A DNA stretch of 64,000 nt from Triplophysa rosa (GCF_024868665.1 NC_079894.1:7313286-7377285); one strand, 5' to 3'. Shown: positions 11,036-24,000, counted from the first letter of the stretch. The notes: generated from the sequence alone by a model not told the origin. A program made the numbers and translations.

Positions 11036-13399
11036 ATATACAAAAGAATAATCATATTTGCAACTATAAAGTACATTGTAACATTATTATAAACATTAAT
11101 AATTTAAATAAATGTTTTAAAACTCGGTTTAAACTCTGCCCTCATTCTTACTGTAGCAGTTATTATGAGACCTCCCATATGTGCTGTTTCAAAACATTGG
11201 TTGACCTTGGCAAAACAAGTTAACATGATGCATCTCCCCTGTCTAAATTTGCCCCTAGTGCACCTGTGGCCAACTAGCCTATATAGACCTGCACAAGATA
11301 TTAGGCTTGTTTGAGATGCACCTTGCCTCGCCTGAAAAGAAGACGAGAGTAGGCGGCTGCAGTAAGGGGAGGAGTGAAAACAGCGCAGGCAAGACGGACT
11401 CTTCCCAAATCGCGCTGTCGAGTCGACTGGAAACGTCAGCAATGGAATAGATCGCGTTCACGTTTTTTATCGCATTTTTCTTGAGTTTAAAAGTAAGAAA
11501 TGTTCTAAATCGTATATTATACAAACTCTCAACCATGTCAAGGCTGTACGAAATAATTTAGATATGTTCTTTGACAAACGAATGCTTAAACTTAGAACCT
11601 CCTATTTCAAGTTTACAGTTTATCCCCCCAACGAAAAAAAATACATTACATATTTATCCTTCTGGGGAGTTCCTATATTGTGTAGATTCTGTAACTCATT
11701 TCCAGAAAATACAGACCCTATTTTTTCAGAGCATATTTTTCTTTAATTCCTGGACAAAGTGCAATAATTGTGGTTAAATGAGTAAAATGTTGTGAATTTA
11801 ACATCGTCGTTTATAAAAAATAAAATATGGAAAGTGGAAACTGTGAAAAAGGAGGTCAAACTTTAAAAAAATATATTAATAACTTACTTTTGTTAGCTAA
11901 GAATTTAATTCCCAAAATTTGTTTTTAATTGTTTGCAGTATTTAAGAATTATTTGGGACAATATTTAAAAATGCTGTCAAAAGCAAATAATAAAAAGCTG
12001 GAATTTTGTTAGACTTATTCGATAATATAAATTATATTTCTTGTTTTGAATTTATTAATATGGATGGATTGAACATTTAGATTTTTTTTCTTTCTTTTTT
12101 GTCTTTGTTGTTTTGTTTGTATTATCTTTTATTATTTTTTCTCGTCGTTTTTTAATATAAACTGTATACCATCTTGTTTTGTAATGTTTTTGTTATACTT
12201 CAATAAAAAAGCGCTTTTTATCGCAGATGAAATCTATGCAATTGAATTGCCACTGCTTTTACATCAAGGTGCATGAGGACTATATATTTCACCTTGGTGT
12301 GTTTTTCCACATATAAATCTCAAAACCTACTTCAGTAAATGGACTTATTAATGGAACACTTAAGAAAAAAGATATCAGCTGACATTCTCGCCCAATGAGC
12401 ATTTAAGCTGTGTCGTCAGCAAGTTGTTTCCCATCATGCTTTTCATCAGCGCAGTCGATGGAGAGCAACTGCGCCCGACTGAAGAATCCGATACAGCCAC
12501 TGTTCAGTCACTGAACAGAGTCATATTCTGGATCGATGCCATTGCCGACTGAGTTTAGGATTTTTTTTCTAGCCCAAGTAACATATTGTTTCTCTATAGC
12601 TGTCCCACCTGTCATTATCCGTAAAGTTTCTGTTTTGTCAATTTTATAATTTACAGAACAGTAAATGGTACACTAGCCTTCTATTTGTAGTTTCAGGAAG
12701 TCTCCACCTTCATGAGTTACTTTGAAAAAGTGTTAGATCAACAAGTCTTGTACTAGACCACACCGTACATCTCAAAAAGGGCATCAAGGACCCTGAAAGT
12801 AATTACCCTCAATCTACACACGAAAAAGGCTGTGTGTCATCTATGGGCTAGTAATGAAATGGGCAATTATGTAGTTCGTTACTTTTAACGCGACCTGCCA
12901 TGTTGAACAGGGGCGTGGAGAATCCACTAGTGTTAGCTCCTGCACCATAAAAGTAGTCATCGAAGGCAGCGTGGGAAATTGCTGAACACTGGCGAGCTCT
13001 GTGTCGTCCGGCTCATCACGGTTTGATTCCCCAAGCAATTTATGCACACGGGATCAAATGCATTTGACATTGCGGGACTCATTCAAGGTCTATTTTTGTG
13101 GCAACTAGTATGTCTGAGGAAGACAAACAAAGAGTATGAAAAAAGAGAAAGGAGAAAAAAATAAATATTAAAGGAACATGAAAGAAGAAATGTTCTAAAA
13201 TATCTAAGGCTGGGGTTGTGCAGGCACAGACATACAGTACAGTTATGAATGTAAAACTTTTTCAGACGTTTTCTAATAACTTGCGCTTGCCAGCTCCAAG
13301 GACCTGTGAGTAAAATGTTTTCAATGTTGTTATTTAAACTCAAGTTTCAAATCTTTCTGTTGAACTAACAGTTCATTTTTTTGTTGCAGAAGTAGGCTA
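11036..13399. other. No gene recognised; possible old repeat debris
   Basis: AT-rich. A GC-richer patch (11221-11450) and another (12385-12550) look like remnants of DNA elements, but I find no termini or coding frame. Confidence 0.35.
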
Positions 13400-13590
13400 C
13401 ACTCTAAAAAGTGCTGGGTTGTTTTTGACCCATGCTAGGAAAATATTGGTCAGATCACACTGCTGGGTTAAAAATTACCCAATCGTCTTTATCCACCCGC
13501 AGTTGGGTTGAAATAACCCACCATTGGGTAATTTTTAACCCAGCAGTTTGTTCTGTCCAATATTTAAACAACCCAGCATGTTTTAGAGTG
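13400..13590. mobile_element. Hairpin MITE, CACTCTAAAA termini
   Basis: TIRs CACTCTAAAA-AGTGCTGGGTTGTT and the complement of AACAACCCAGCATGTTTTAGAGTG. A second, inner perfect 24-bp inverted repeat lies at 13460-13483 and 13523-13546 (GGGTTAAAAATTACCC core), so the whole element can fold. TA precedes it; AA follows, a probable mutated TA duplication. A related copy is at 61346-61532. Confidence 0.8.
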
Positions 13591-13697
13591 AATAAAATCA
13601 TTATTCTCCGAAATAAAATTGTAATAGCGCATTGAATTTCATATGAATTTTTTCACAAAAAACAATGTGGAACTATTCAGGACACAACACACGCACA

Positions 13698-13728
<31 letters not shown>

Positions 13729-13729
13729 A
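13698..13729. repeat. (CG)n(CA)n microsatellite
   Basis: Short CG run followed by about twelve CA units. Confidence 0.95.
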
Positions 13730-15147
13730 CGAAGAGGTATTGAAATTTAAACAACTATAAATTATTCAAAAACGTGCTGTGAAAATATGACCGTGGAGAA
13801 AGACACAGCATGTTTGAGGGATCTTCTGAGGTTTTCTTAAATTCCAAAAAAAATTATTTCATCCAAATATATGTTTGTTACTTCAGTTCTTGTATATCTT
13901 CATAAAGACAAAGAGGCATTTTATCTCCAATTATGATTTTAAATGGTCATGCTCTCATTCCTCTGTATCTTCTGTAATTATTTTGATTGCATTAGTGTTA
14001 ATCTCAGCTGGAAATGGACTCGTCTGATAAGTCCAGACATCAAGTTTGTAACTGTGACACAGAATTAGGCCACTCGGCTCTGCAGCAAGCATCGATGAAT
14101 TCCTTTAACACTAATTAGACTCTTTAATGAGAACAGGGTAGGCAAAAAAGACAAAGCCGAGGGAAAATTAATGCAGAAATATGTCAACAAAATCCAAGTT
14201 GACTATGATACCATTTGTCCAAGTATGGACATGCAAAACAAATACTAATAGCTCAGAACTAGATGAGATAATTCAGATGGCTCTTGTTACACAGTGCCAC
14301 TGCATTATTTTTTCAAGGAGTGAAAAGTTAAAAGCAAAGGAGAAATGAGAATTACACCCTTGTTGATGTGCGAATAGAGTTGTGTTAGTTCAACAGTAGT
14401 GAGTAGTGAGAATTTCTTAAATCTGTTAAAAATCAAGTATAAATCACACCATCACAACAGAACAGAATAGCACTGCTGTCAGCTAATCAGCAATAAGAAA
14501 AAAAAACAATGAAGTTGACAAAACTGCACAGATTTACTTCTTTGCACATAAAGCTGTAAGTTTTTTAAAATATGATGCGAATAATAATTTTAATCAATAA
14601 ATGCTTGACTTTAGCTCTTGAAATTCTGAATAGTGTTTAAAAACATGTATGCTTAAATAAATTATTGTGGATTGAGCATTTTAATGTAACCTCTTTTTTG
14701 GGGGGCGTACTGTAGCAATCAACTGTGTGTATACTTAACATAAGGCATACATTTTATCACCTAAACTGAACAGGTCAGTTTTTATAAATGAATTCCCAAC
14801 AAACATTTTCTATGCTTTTGGTTTGATAATGATGTATTCAATAATCTGGGTCAGAGTGCTGATGAGCAGCCAGATTGTGCAGGAAAAGACCATTTCAACG
14901 ATGAGGCTAATCAACAGACCACCTTCATCATCTTTAACACAGAATAGCCTCTTCTTCAGTGCAAACAAGCAACAAATTATCAATCAAGAAAAAAGCATGA
15001 AAATGCAGAAACGTTGATTTCTTTTTGTGACTTTGTGTAGATGGTGGCGGGCAGAGTGTATAGAGGCACCAAAACATACAAACATTACTACTGACACCAG
15101 AGGTGTCATTTTTGAAGGTAAAATTAAGTTATTTATAAAACAGACTT
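13730..15147. other. No gene recognised
   Basis: AT-rich noncoding DNA without recognisable features. Confidence 0.4.
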
Positions 15148-15600
15148 GGCCCTATTTTAACGATCCAAGCGCATGGTCTAAAGTGCAGGGTGCAAGTGCC
15201 AAATCCACTTTTGCTAGGTTAAGGATGGGAAAAATGGTCAGCGCCAGGCGCATGGTCTTAAAAGGTCATCCCTGCGCATCCCTCTGTGTGTAATAAGCAG
15301 AATGTATGCGCGCTGTGCACCCACCTATAGGTGCATATTACTAACGCGCTTTTTAAATAACGTTGATTTTAGACCAGGTTTCAGTTGGTCAGTTGCGCAG
15401 TCTATTTTAGTTGCCTCAAAATAGCACACAAAATAGAACAATGCTCGTTTTCAGACCAGCACGCCCATGGCGCAAATGCATTTTCCATTTAAACAACGTG
15501 GCACAGGACATGAAAATGAAAACTGCGTCGGGCAGAAATGAGCAAAAAACACTTACATTGCGCCTGGCTCCGCATTGTGCCGAGTGTAGGGACCACTGTC
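15148..15600 (+). repeat. Interspersed repeat, GGCCCTATTTTAA family, copy 1
   Basis: Starts GGCCCTATTTTAACGATC and contains GCGCATGGTCTAAA twice, as does the copy starting at 48255. A common cyprinid noncoding repeat, probably a non-autonomous DNA element; the right end is not clear. Confidence 0.6.
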
Positions 15601-15854
15601 ATTATGATTACTACTGTAAAGTAATAATCAAAAAGAAACTGTGATGCCTAAAAGTGATTGTAAAATATGCAGTTTAGGTATAGGAGAGGCAAATCTTCAG
15701 TTTTTGTATTAGGTCTGGGGTCCCTTGGCATGTGTTGTTGCACAAATCTGGCAACCCTGCATATGAGCCCACCAGAACATAAGAGGGCCCAATCAACACT
15801 TTGCTAATATTTTCTTCATTTTTTTTCATTTCATTTCTTTCATCTTGATCATTA
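15601..15854. other. No feature recognised
   Basis: AT-rich spacer before the IS630-like element. Confidence 0.4.
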
Positions 15855-16200
15855 CAGTTTCATTACATTTTCCAAATTGCTTAGACACTAAACTTGATAC
15901 TCACTAAATGAAACCATTCACTCATAAACCTAATCTTTAGACCAAGTCAGCAAAACTACAAGCACATTACGTGCTTTAAACTCAGTTTGCTTTTGTAAAA
16001 CTTTTTTTTTTTCTCAAAACTCTAAACACAGTTTCTTATATTTGACACATTTTTTTAAAACTAACTTTCATTAGGAAACACTGCCATTCAAAATGACTCG
16101 CTCATGTACTGATTACCTACACCAAGTTCTTACACGTGAAAACAATTAGAGCTTCAGCGCTATATATATGCTTTAGGATGCCTTTCTTGGTTGGACAACA

Positions 16201-17540
16201 ATGGAGGCCAATTTTGGAGAGAGAGTTAGAGGAAGAGGAGTGAGAGGAAGAAGGGGACAAGGAAGAGGACAAAGTGAAGCACAACGAGGACGAGGGGTAA
16301 GACAAGGAAGAGGACAGAGGAGAACAATTACAAATGAGATCCACTTTGGTTGATCATGTTGTCAACCATGGTTTGAATTTCAGGGATGCTGGGCAGAGGG
16401 TCCAGCCTACCTTAAGTCGCTACACTGTAGCCACTATCATCCGGACATTTCGAAATGACAACAGGTAAGTAAACATACAATTTATACAGTAACATGCTAC
16501 TGTACTTACAGCACTACATGAACTTTTCATTGCATACTAAAAGAAACCTTGCATACTAACCAGTCACTTTGTGATTTTGCAAAATTGATAGACGACCCCT
16601 CACTGGAGGAAGAAGGTGCATCTTCACAGCAGAGCAGGAAGAACACATAGTGAATATGGTCATAGCAAACAACAGCATACGTTTACGACAACTGCAAGAA
16701 CACATCATCACTGACAACTCAACATTTAGTAACATAAATAGGGTGGGTTTATCCACACTCAGCAATCTCCTAAAACGCAATCAGATTCGTATGAAGCAGC
16801 TCTACAGAGTACCATTTGAACGAAATTCTGACAGAGTGAAACAACTTCGCTATGAATACGTACAAGTAAGCTATATGTCCTTATTGACTGCTCAATGTGT
16901 GTTCATACTTTCATACAATGTTTTGTCTTGTCTGTTTCAGAGAGTTATGGAACTAGAAGCTGCTGCAGAGCATTATGATTTCATCTATGTTGATCAGGCC
17001 AGCTTATGCAAAATAAGACATAGGGGAAGAAACCTTATAGGACACCGGGCCATCGTCAATGTCCCTGGACAGCGTGATGGAAACATCACAATGTGTGCAG
17101 CCATTAGTAACAATGGTGTCCTTTATTGTCATGCCACTCTTGGTCCTTACAATACTGCCCACATTCTGACTTTTCTTGATACTCTGCATAATATCTTCAT
17201 TCCCAATGACCAAAGGAGTGGAGCAGAGCAGTCAAGGTTTGTTGTCATCTGGGACAATGTAAGTTTCCACCGGACTCTTCTGATCTGCAACTGGTTCAAT
17301 GACCATCAACGATTTTTGATGCTTAACCTGCCACCACATTCCCCATTTTTAAACCCAGTTCTTTTCGGCGTGGCATTGGAAGGTATACGATCGCCAACGC
17401 ATAACCCTTCTGCAAGTCATGGAGGAGGCCTGTGAAAGTGACCTATTAGTGACCCCACGACTGTGGTGTGGTGACATAGATGAGGGGGCATGCCAGGGAT
17501 GGATACGCCACTCCAGACGTTCCCTTCCCCCGCGGTTTAG
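16201..17540 (+). pseudogene. DDE_3-type transposase pseudogene (three exons)
   Basis: Exon 1 is about 16201-16464, starting with a Gly/Arg-rich leader and ending ACAACAG|gtaagt. Exon 2 is 16592-16865, exon 3 begins at 16941. Exon 2 reads RPLTGGRRCIFTAEQEEHIV and on to IRMKQLYRVPFERNSDRVKQ. Exon 3 carries EHYDFIYVDQA (first Asp), GHRAIVNVPGQR, and FVVIWDNVSFHR (second Asp). Exon 1 is frameshifted near 16338 by a small deletion. The segment expected to hold the catalytic Glu, after PPHSPFLNP (about 17360), is deleted and frameshifted; the reading resumes as WIRHSRRS. The 75-bp second intron lacks in-frame stops. Related intact copies are common in fish genomes, recalled from family knowledge. 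Confidence 0.75.
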
Positions 17541-17739
17541 CCAGAAAGAACTATTTTTTTCCCCTTTACATTAAAATAAAACGCATATTTGTTTACAGTA
17601 TACATGTATTTGTTTTGTCTGTTACTGTCGATCACAAAATACAATATTTTCAGAATAAAATATTTACCTCCCCTCCATTTCTTTTTATAGTGAACATCTG
17701 TATTGAATGCACTTGCATAGCGTATTTGTGAATATAAAT

Positions 17740-18170
17740 GTGACCCTGGATCACAAAACCAGTCTTAAGTAGCACGGGAACATTTTTAGTAAAAGACAAA
17801 AATACATTGTGTGGGTCAAAATTATCGATTTTTCTTTTATGCCAAAAATCATTAGGATATTAAGTAAAGATCATGTTCCATGAAGATATTTTGTAAATTT
17901 CCTACCTTAAATATACAAAAACTTTATTTTTGTGAGTGGATGGTCTGCCACAGTGCCCCTGATTAACAACTTCAAAGGCAATTTTCTCAATATTTCGATT
18001 TTTTTGCGCTCTCAGATTCCAAAGATTTAAACGGTTGTATCTCAGCCAGATATTGCCCTATTTTAACAACTCATATCTATAGAAAGTTTATTTATTCAGC
18101 TTTCAGATTATGTATAAATCTCAATTTCGAAAAATTGACCCATAAGACTGGTTTTGTTGTCCAGGGTCAC
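17740..18170 (+). mobile_element. GTGACCCTGG-type MITE nested in the IS630-like element
   Basis: Ends are GTGACCCTGG and CCAGGGTCAC, with ACAAAACCAGTC beside the left end and its complement GACTGG-TTTTGTTGT beside the right. AAAT flanks both sides and may be the target duplication. No ORF. A second copy lies at 42023-43373. Confidence 0.8.
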
Positions 18171-18499
18171 AAATGTATGTGTGAGTGCTATTACAAACTC
18201 GTGTGCACTCCACTGCCCACTGGACAAGCAAAAGACACAAGAGAGTAGTGTTTTACATTGTTCACATCTGTGTGTAGTTTGGTGTGTATGTGGCTAAATA
18301 TTTTATGTTTGTGTGCAGAGTTACGCAAAAATATATTTTTTAGAAGCGTTAAAATAGTTTTTAATGACGTGTTTGCTTTTGCAAGATGTGTGTGACATTT
18401 TGCATTTTGTGTCTGTGTTTGGTGGTATTGTGTGTAGAGTTTTGAGTAATGGAGCCATAGTTTCAAAAATTATGTGTAAGCAATTTGAAAAAAACTGTA

Positions 18500-20147
18500 A
18501 TAGTACAGCTAAATAAAAAAATATTTATTTAGGATTTTAATGCACGACGTGGAGGCAAAGAACCACCCGACGCAGGTGGAGTGTGGTAGCCTATTCATAC
18601 CCCCATAGCACATCTGATGTTGTTTGTTAAGTGTTATGTTGTGGTTTATGAACAGTCAGACCAGTGATTAAAAATGTCTGTAGCACAATGACCTGATTAG
18701 AGAATGAAAATGAACATTTTCAGTTGAAAATAAGAGCAATGTTGCTATTATTATCATAATTGCGTTTGTTGATTAAATGTCACGGTCTTAAACACTACTG
18801 TAATAAAATAAATCATTATTGTTACACACACCTCCAAAACAGTCAAGACAACAAAAGAGGTAGTTTTTACTATTAAAGGCCTGAATAAAAAAATATTTTG
18901 ATTTAATACATGCAGTTTAAAGACGAACATTTACATGGCAAAGCATTATTCGTGGTTGTCATCATCTTTGTTGCAGTGTTACATTATAAAAATAGGTCTG
19001 GTTTCATTAAAAAAAAAAGATTTTCAAACTCACTAAAATGCATCTAATTATAGTTTGTATTGTAAAGATATATAGTCTTGTAAGACAGTTTGTGTGATTG
19101 GCTAACCAGTACATGTTAGCCTGCCAAGAAACAGGGATTTTATCTTGTCATGATTGTACCCAACTGTCTCTTTAAAGATCATTGGTTTATCTGTCAGCGG
19201 GTTGGTTTCCCGAACAGGTTTTCTAATTAACTATTGTTGCTGTCAGAGGAAAAACACACATGTGAAACTCCCCCGGCATTCAAAAAGCTGTCCTCCTAAA
19301 CACTTCAACATTATTTCAGACAGCTGAGCTCATTCAGATCATTGAAAGCTGTTGATGGTCGGAAGGCATCATCATCATTAGGTGGGTATTAAAACAGTCT
19401 TTGGGCTCTTTATCTGCATGTTGTGAGGCTCGTGGGAATTGATCATGACTGGATTGCAACACAGACTTTTCACAGTTGATTTATAAGTCCTAGGAAAGTA
19501 ATAAAAGGTGCCCACTCAACCATTTGAATCCAATTATCTTTCGCAGAATGTGGTTGTTATCCAATTAAAACTTACTGCTCGTGAGAATTATAATAAATTA
19601 TTTTCTCACTTTTGACAGATGTGATTTATACTGAATGTTGTAGGTGCTATGTTGAATGTTGGTCTGGCATAGAAGGGTGCACTTCACACGGGGTGAAAAA
19701 TGGCAACGTAAGACTACCGGCTCTAAACGCAAAAATCCAATTTTTATTCTGAGAGGTAAATAATCATTTTAGTATGAAAAATGTCTTCATAAACCAGCCA
19801 GGACATTTAAGTGGTATGCTTTTTGAGTCATTGCTGCCTTTTATGTGGTGAGAATGGAGAAATATACAATAGATGTAAGTTTCAAGACCTGGAATCATGA
19901 ATTTTATTAAGCAATAAAAAATATACACCAGGGAAAATAGCTTCCTTTATGAGTTTAGATTTTTTTCTAAATTTTCAACGTTTTCTTCAAAAATCAACTT
20001 ACTTTCTTCCACTTGAAGAGGCCGGTGAAAAACAACAGTCAAATAATCCCACAGCAAAACCAGACGACAAAACGTTTCGACTGCGGTGCCATTTGACCAG
20101 ACAGGAAAACGACACACAACTTCTGGTTTACGAAACATGCACAGCCA
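18500..20147. other. cdh18 downstream region and probable 3'UTR
   Basis: Contains the probable cdh18 3'UTR (about 19895-20147). The segment 19120-19520 is not repetitive and has balanced composition (blocks such as TTCTAATTAACTATTG and CAGACAGCTGAGCTCATTCA), so it could be conserved regulatory DNA, but I cannot test that. No ORF. Confidence 0.35.
19903..19908 (-). terminator. Candidate polyadenylation signal for cdh18
   Basis: AATAAA on the minus strand about 240 nt after the cdh18 stop codon. It is the first canonical signal I see downstream, so it is a reasonable 3' end, but AT-rich DNA makes chance matches likely. Confidence 0.4.
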
Positions 20148-20632
20148 TTATGGGGTGTGCTGGTTGATTTTCTCTTCAAAGAGTCTGCTGAGTATTTGCA
20201 CTTCAGGACCCCAGTCGTCGACCTCACTGAGGTCCAGAGGTTCAGGCAGGTCCAGAGAACTGATCGAACCAGAAGGGGAGCCACGGCCCTCGTAAGCATA
20301 CGTCTGAAGAGAATCGTACGGAGGCCCGCTCATATCCCGATCGGCCTTGACCACTTTCAGTTTAATCACATCGTGGATGTCCTCATCCGGTAAGGTCAAA
20401 GAAGGGCTAAGGGCCTCCATGCCTATCGCTCTCCACAGGTCTTTCCTCAACCTCATCTCCTCGGCTGCCGCAGGGTTCCTCAGCGCTGCTATATCAAAAG
20501 CCTCCGTATCTTCCTCGCCTCCACCTTCGTCGTCGTACGTCACTATGTTCTCTCTGATATCCTCTTCTGAGATGATCAGAGGCTCCTTTTTGCTCTTCTT
20601 ACTACGCAGGGTGACAAACAGAACCACGATGG
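20148..20632 (-). CDS. cdh18: cdh18 last coding exon (cytoplasmic tail)
   Basis: 485 nt including the TAA stop at 20148-20150; residues 632-791. It finishes the membrane span ([12 protein letters not shown]) and encodes the juxtamembrane p120-catenin region ([20 protein letters not shown]) and the beta-catenin region ([25 protein letters not shown]). Between about 692 and 730, and after DWGP, it differs from the family: the usual WGP-x-F-x-x-LA-x-(L/M)Y ending is replaced by a stretch closing EEKINQHTP. The acceptor is cgtag|CC. Confidence 0.92.
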
Positions 20633-20976
20633 CTACGACAGAAGAGACACGAGTTCAGTTTGTTCATCCATGTAAATGCAAATGAACTTTACTGTAATCA
20701 TGATTTGTACGCCGCAGGAACACAATCATCTGTCACTATAATCACTAATAATCACTTATTCACTGGTGCATAATCAATGATGTTTTGCAATAAATAGCCA
20801 TGAACTGACCTAGGGCTGTCAAACGATTAATCGCATCCAGAATAAAAGTTTGTGTTTACATAATATACAGTATGTCTGGGTGCGGTGCACAATAATTTAT
20901 TTATTTATAAACACATACATGTATATATATTTAAGAAATATTTACATGTATTTATTTTTACTTACAAACCATTTAA

Positions 20977-21018
<42 letters not shown>

Positions 21019-24000
21019 GTTTGTTACTTTTTATACTTTAGATGTATGTGTATGTTTTAATAAATACAAAATTAATATGCACATTACAAAGACATATATT
21101 ATGTAAACTTTTATTCTGGATGCGATTCATCTCAATTAATCGTTTGACAGCCTTAAACTGGCCTCAGACAGATTGTGGTATGAACTGATCAGAAGTCAGC
21201 TGTACTGTGTTTTAGAATGTCTGTCACACTTGCAAATGGAGAGTGAATAACAAACATTTTTCATCTATAACCAATGAACAATGTTTCAGAAAATCAGGTA
21301 AACAAAACCAACTCAGAAGAATATTTGGAATATGCATCCCTCTGTATTATACGGAATTATTCTAAAACATCTACAACAATAAACATTTTTGCCATTGTCT
21401 TTCTCGAAATTGCTTCATTCCTTCAATCTCAAATCATATTTTTCGCATGTATTTCAAGTCATGTCCAAAAATTATTTGTTTTCTTTTTTCAATTAATGCT
21501 GGTTATACACAGTTATGATGGAAAATGGGAAACAAAAATCTCTTTGACAAAAACTTACAGCCCCAAGAAGGCATTCGTTTATTTTTAATCAAAGAATTAA
21601 TGAATGAATAAATAAAATGGCATATGACAATGGAATTTTTTTCTTGATAATCTGTTAAAAAATGTGTCACTTGCAGCCAAGAACTTCTAAATAAACAAAA
21701 TTGTTGTATAACACATGTGAAGTGCAGCTAATGTCTTATGTTTTTATATAATAAAGTATTAGACTGTATTAAAATATAAACATGAAAAATAACATTTTAA
21801 ACTTGCTATTTGCTACTTGTTCCGTGTTAATTATGGACCATAGCTATAGGCCTCTAAATCTAATCAGTTGAACAGATTGTTTTGGTGAATTACAATGTGT
21901 TGTTAATCATCCTTCTCGTCTGTCAAGGTATGTGCACACTTTGAAGTTGTAGTTCATTGTTTCAGCCCACATAGTTGTGCAGTAGCCAAGCACTCCTTAG
22001 TAGTGTCTATATTTGTTCTTGTCAGTGGACGAGAGTGGGAGAAGGGGTTTTCACACATCCTGCAGGGTGAAATCTTTCATCTTCAACCAATGAACTTTCA
22101 AGCAATGTTTCTTAGAATGTCAGGTAAACAAAACCAACTCGGAAGAATATCTTGAAAATGCATTCCTCTGTATTATACACAATTCTAATAAAAAATCTGC
22201 AACAAATATACATATATATATACACTCACCTAAAGGATTATTAGGAACACCATACTAATACGGTGTTTGACCCCCTTTCGCCTTCAGAACTGCCTTAATT
22301 CTACGTGGCATTGATTCAACAAGGTGCTGAAAGCATTCTTTAGAAATGTTGGCCCATATTGATAGGATAGCATCTTGCAGTTGATGGAGATTTGTGGGAT
22401 GCACATCCAGGGCACGAAGCTCCCGTTCCACCACATCCCAAAGATGTTCTATCGGGTTGAGATCTGGTGACTGTGGGGGCCATTCTAGTACAGTGAACTC
22501 ATTGTCATGTTCAAGAAACCAATTTGAAATGATTCGAGCTTTGTGACATGGTGCATTATCCTGCTGGAAGTAGCCATTAGAGGATGGGTACATGGTGGTC
22601 ATAAAGGGATGGACATGGTCAGAAACAATGCTCAGGTAGGCCGTGGCATTTAAACGATGCCCAATTGGCACTAAGGGGCCTAAAGTGTGCCAAGAAAACA
22701 TCCCCCACACCATTACACCACCACCACCAGCCTGCACAGTGGTAACAAGGCATGATGGATCCATGTTCTCATTCTGTTTACGCCAAATTCTGACTCTACC
22801 ATTTGAATGTCTCAACAGAAATCGAGACTCATCAGACCAGGCAACATTTTTCCAGTCTTCAACTGTCCAATTTTGGTGAGCTCGTGCAAATTGTAGCCTC
22901 TTTTTCCTATTTGTAGTGGAGATGAGTGGTACCCGGTGGGGTCTTCTGCTGTTGTAGCCCATCTGCCTCAAGGTTGTGCGTGTTGTGGCTTCACAAATGC
23001 TTTGCTGCATACCTCGGTTGTAACGAGTGGTTATTTCAGTCAAAGTTGCTCTTCTATCAGCTTGAATCAGTCGGCCCATTCTCCTCTGACCTCTAGCATC
23101 AACAAGGCATTTTCGCCCACAGGACTGCCGCATACTGGATGTTTTTCCCTTTTCACACCATTCTTTGTAAACCCTAGAAATGGTTGTGCGTGAAAATCCC
23201 AGTAACTGAGCAGATTGTGAAATACTCAGACCGGCCCGTCTGGCACCAACAACCATGCCACGCTCAAAATTGCTTAAATCACCTTTCTTTCCCATTCTGA
23301 CATTCAGTTTGGAGTTCAGGAGATTGTCTTGACCAGGACCACACCCCTAAATGCATTGAAGCAACTGCCATGTGATTGGTTGATTAGATAATTGCATTAA
23401 TGAGAAATTGAACAGGTGTTCCTAATAATCCTTTAGGTGAGTGTATATATATATATATTTTTTTTTTTAAAAATCAGAATCACTTCATTCCTTTAATCTC
23501 AACTCATAATTTTTTGCATTTCCTGATCAAAAGAAATCTTTGTTTTTTAATTAATGCTTGTAATACAAAGCTAGTATTTTTGAAAATGTAAGTTGTGATG
23601 TAAGTGACAGTTAGCTTACAGTTTTATCTAGAATGTTTTACAGTCCTGCTGGTATAACAGATCTTGGTACACTCTTAAAAATAAAGTTGGTTCATGATGC
23701 CATAGAAGAACCTCTTTTGTCTAAATGTTTCCATTAAGAACCTGTAACATCTAAAGAACCTTTCTGTTTCACAAAAGGTTCTTTGTGGCGAAAAAGGTTC
23801 TTCAGATTATAAAAAGGCAAGAAAGAGATGGTTCTTTAAAGAACCTTTGACTGAATGGTTCTTTGTGGAACCGAAAATGGTTCTTCTATGGCATCACTGT
23901 GAAGAACCTTTTAAGCACTTTTATTTTTAAGAGTGTATGCACAGCCTGCCAGTGACAAAATAAAAAAATATGTCGTCATTACCACATTATGTTGTTAAAA

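Larger units (their letters stand above)
15855..18497 (+). mobile_element. Degenerate intron-containing IS630/Tc1-type DDE transposon
   Basis: Flanked by TA (15853-15854; 18498-18499). The imperfect TIRs start CAGTTT and share CAAATTGCTTA(G/C)ACA (left about 15855-15890, right about 18461-18497). The inside encodes a DDE_3-type transposase remnant whose gene had two spliceosomal introns. About 430 bp near the 3' end is a later MITE (17740-18170), so the original element was about 2.2 kb. Frame breaks show it is dead. Confidence 0.75.

Noticed and set aside
20157..20685. Plus-strand ORFs across the cadherin tail
   Set aside because: They mirror the real minus-strand exon, which has clear family motifs.
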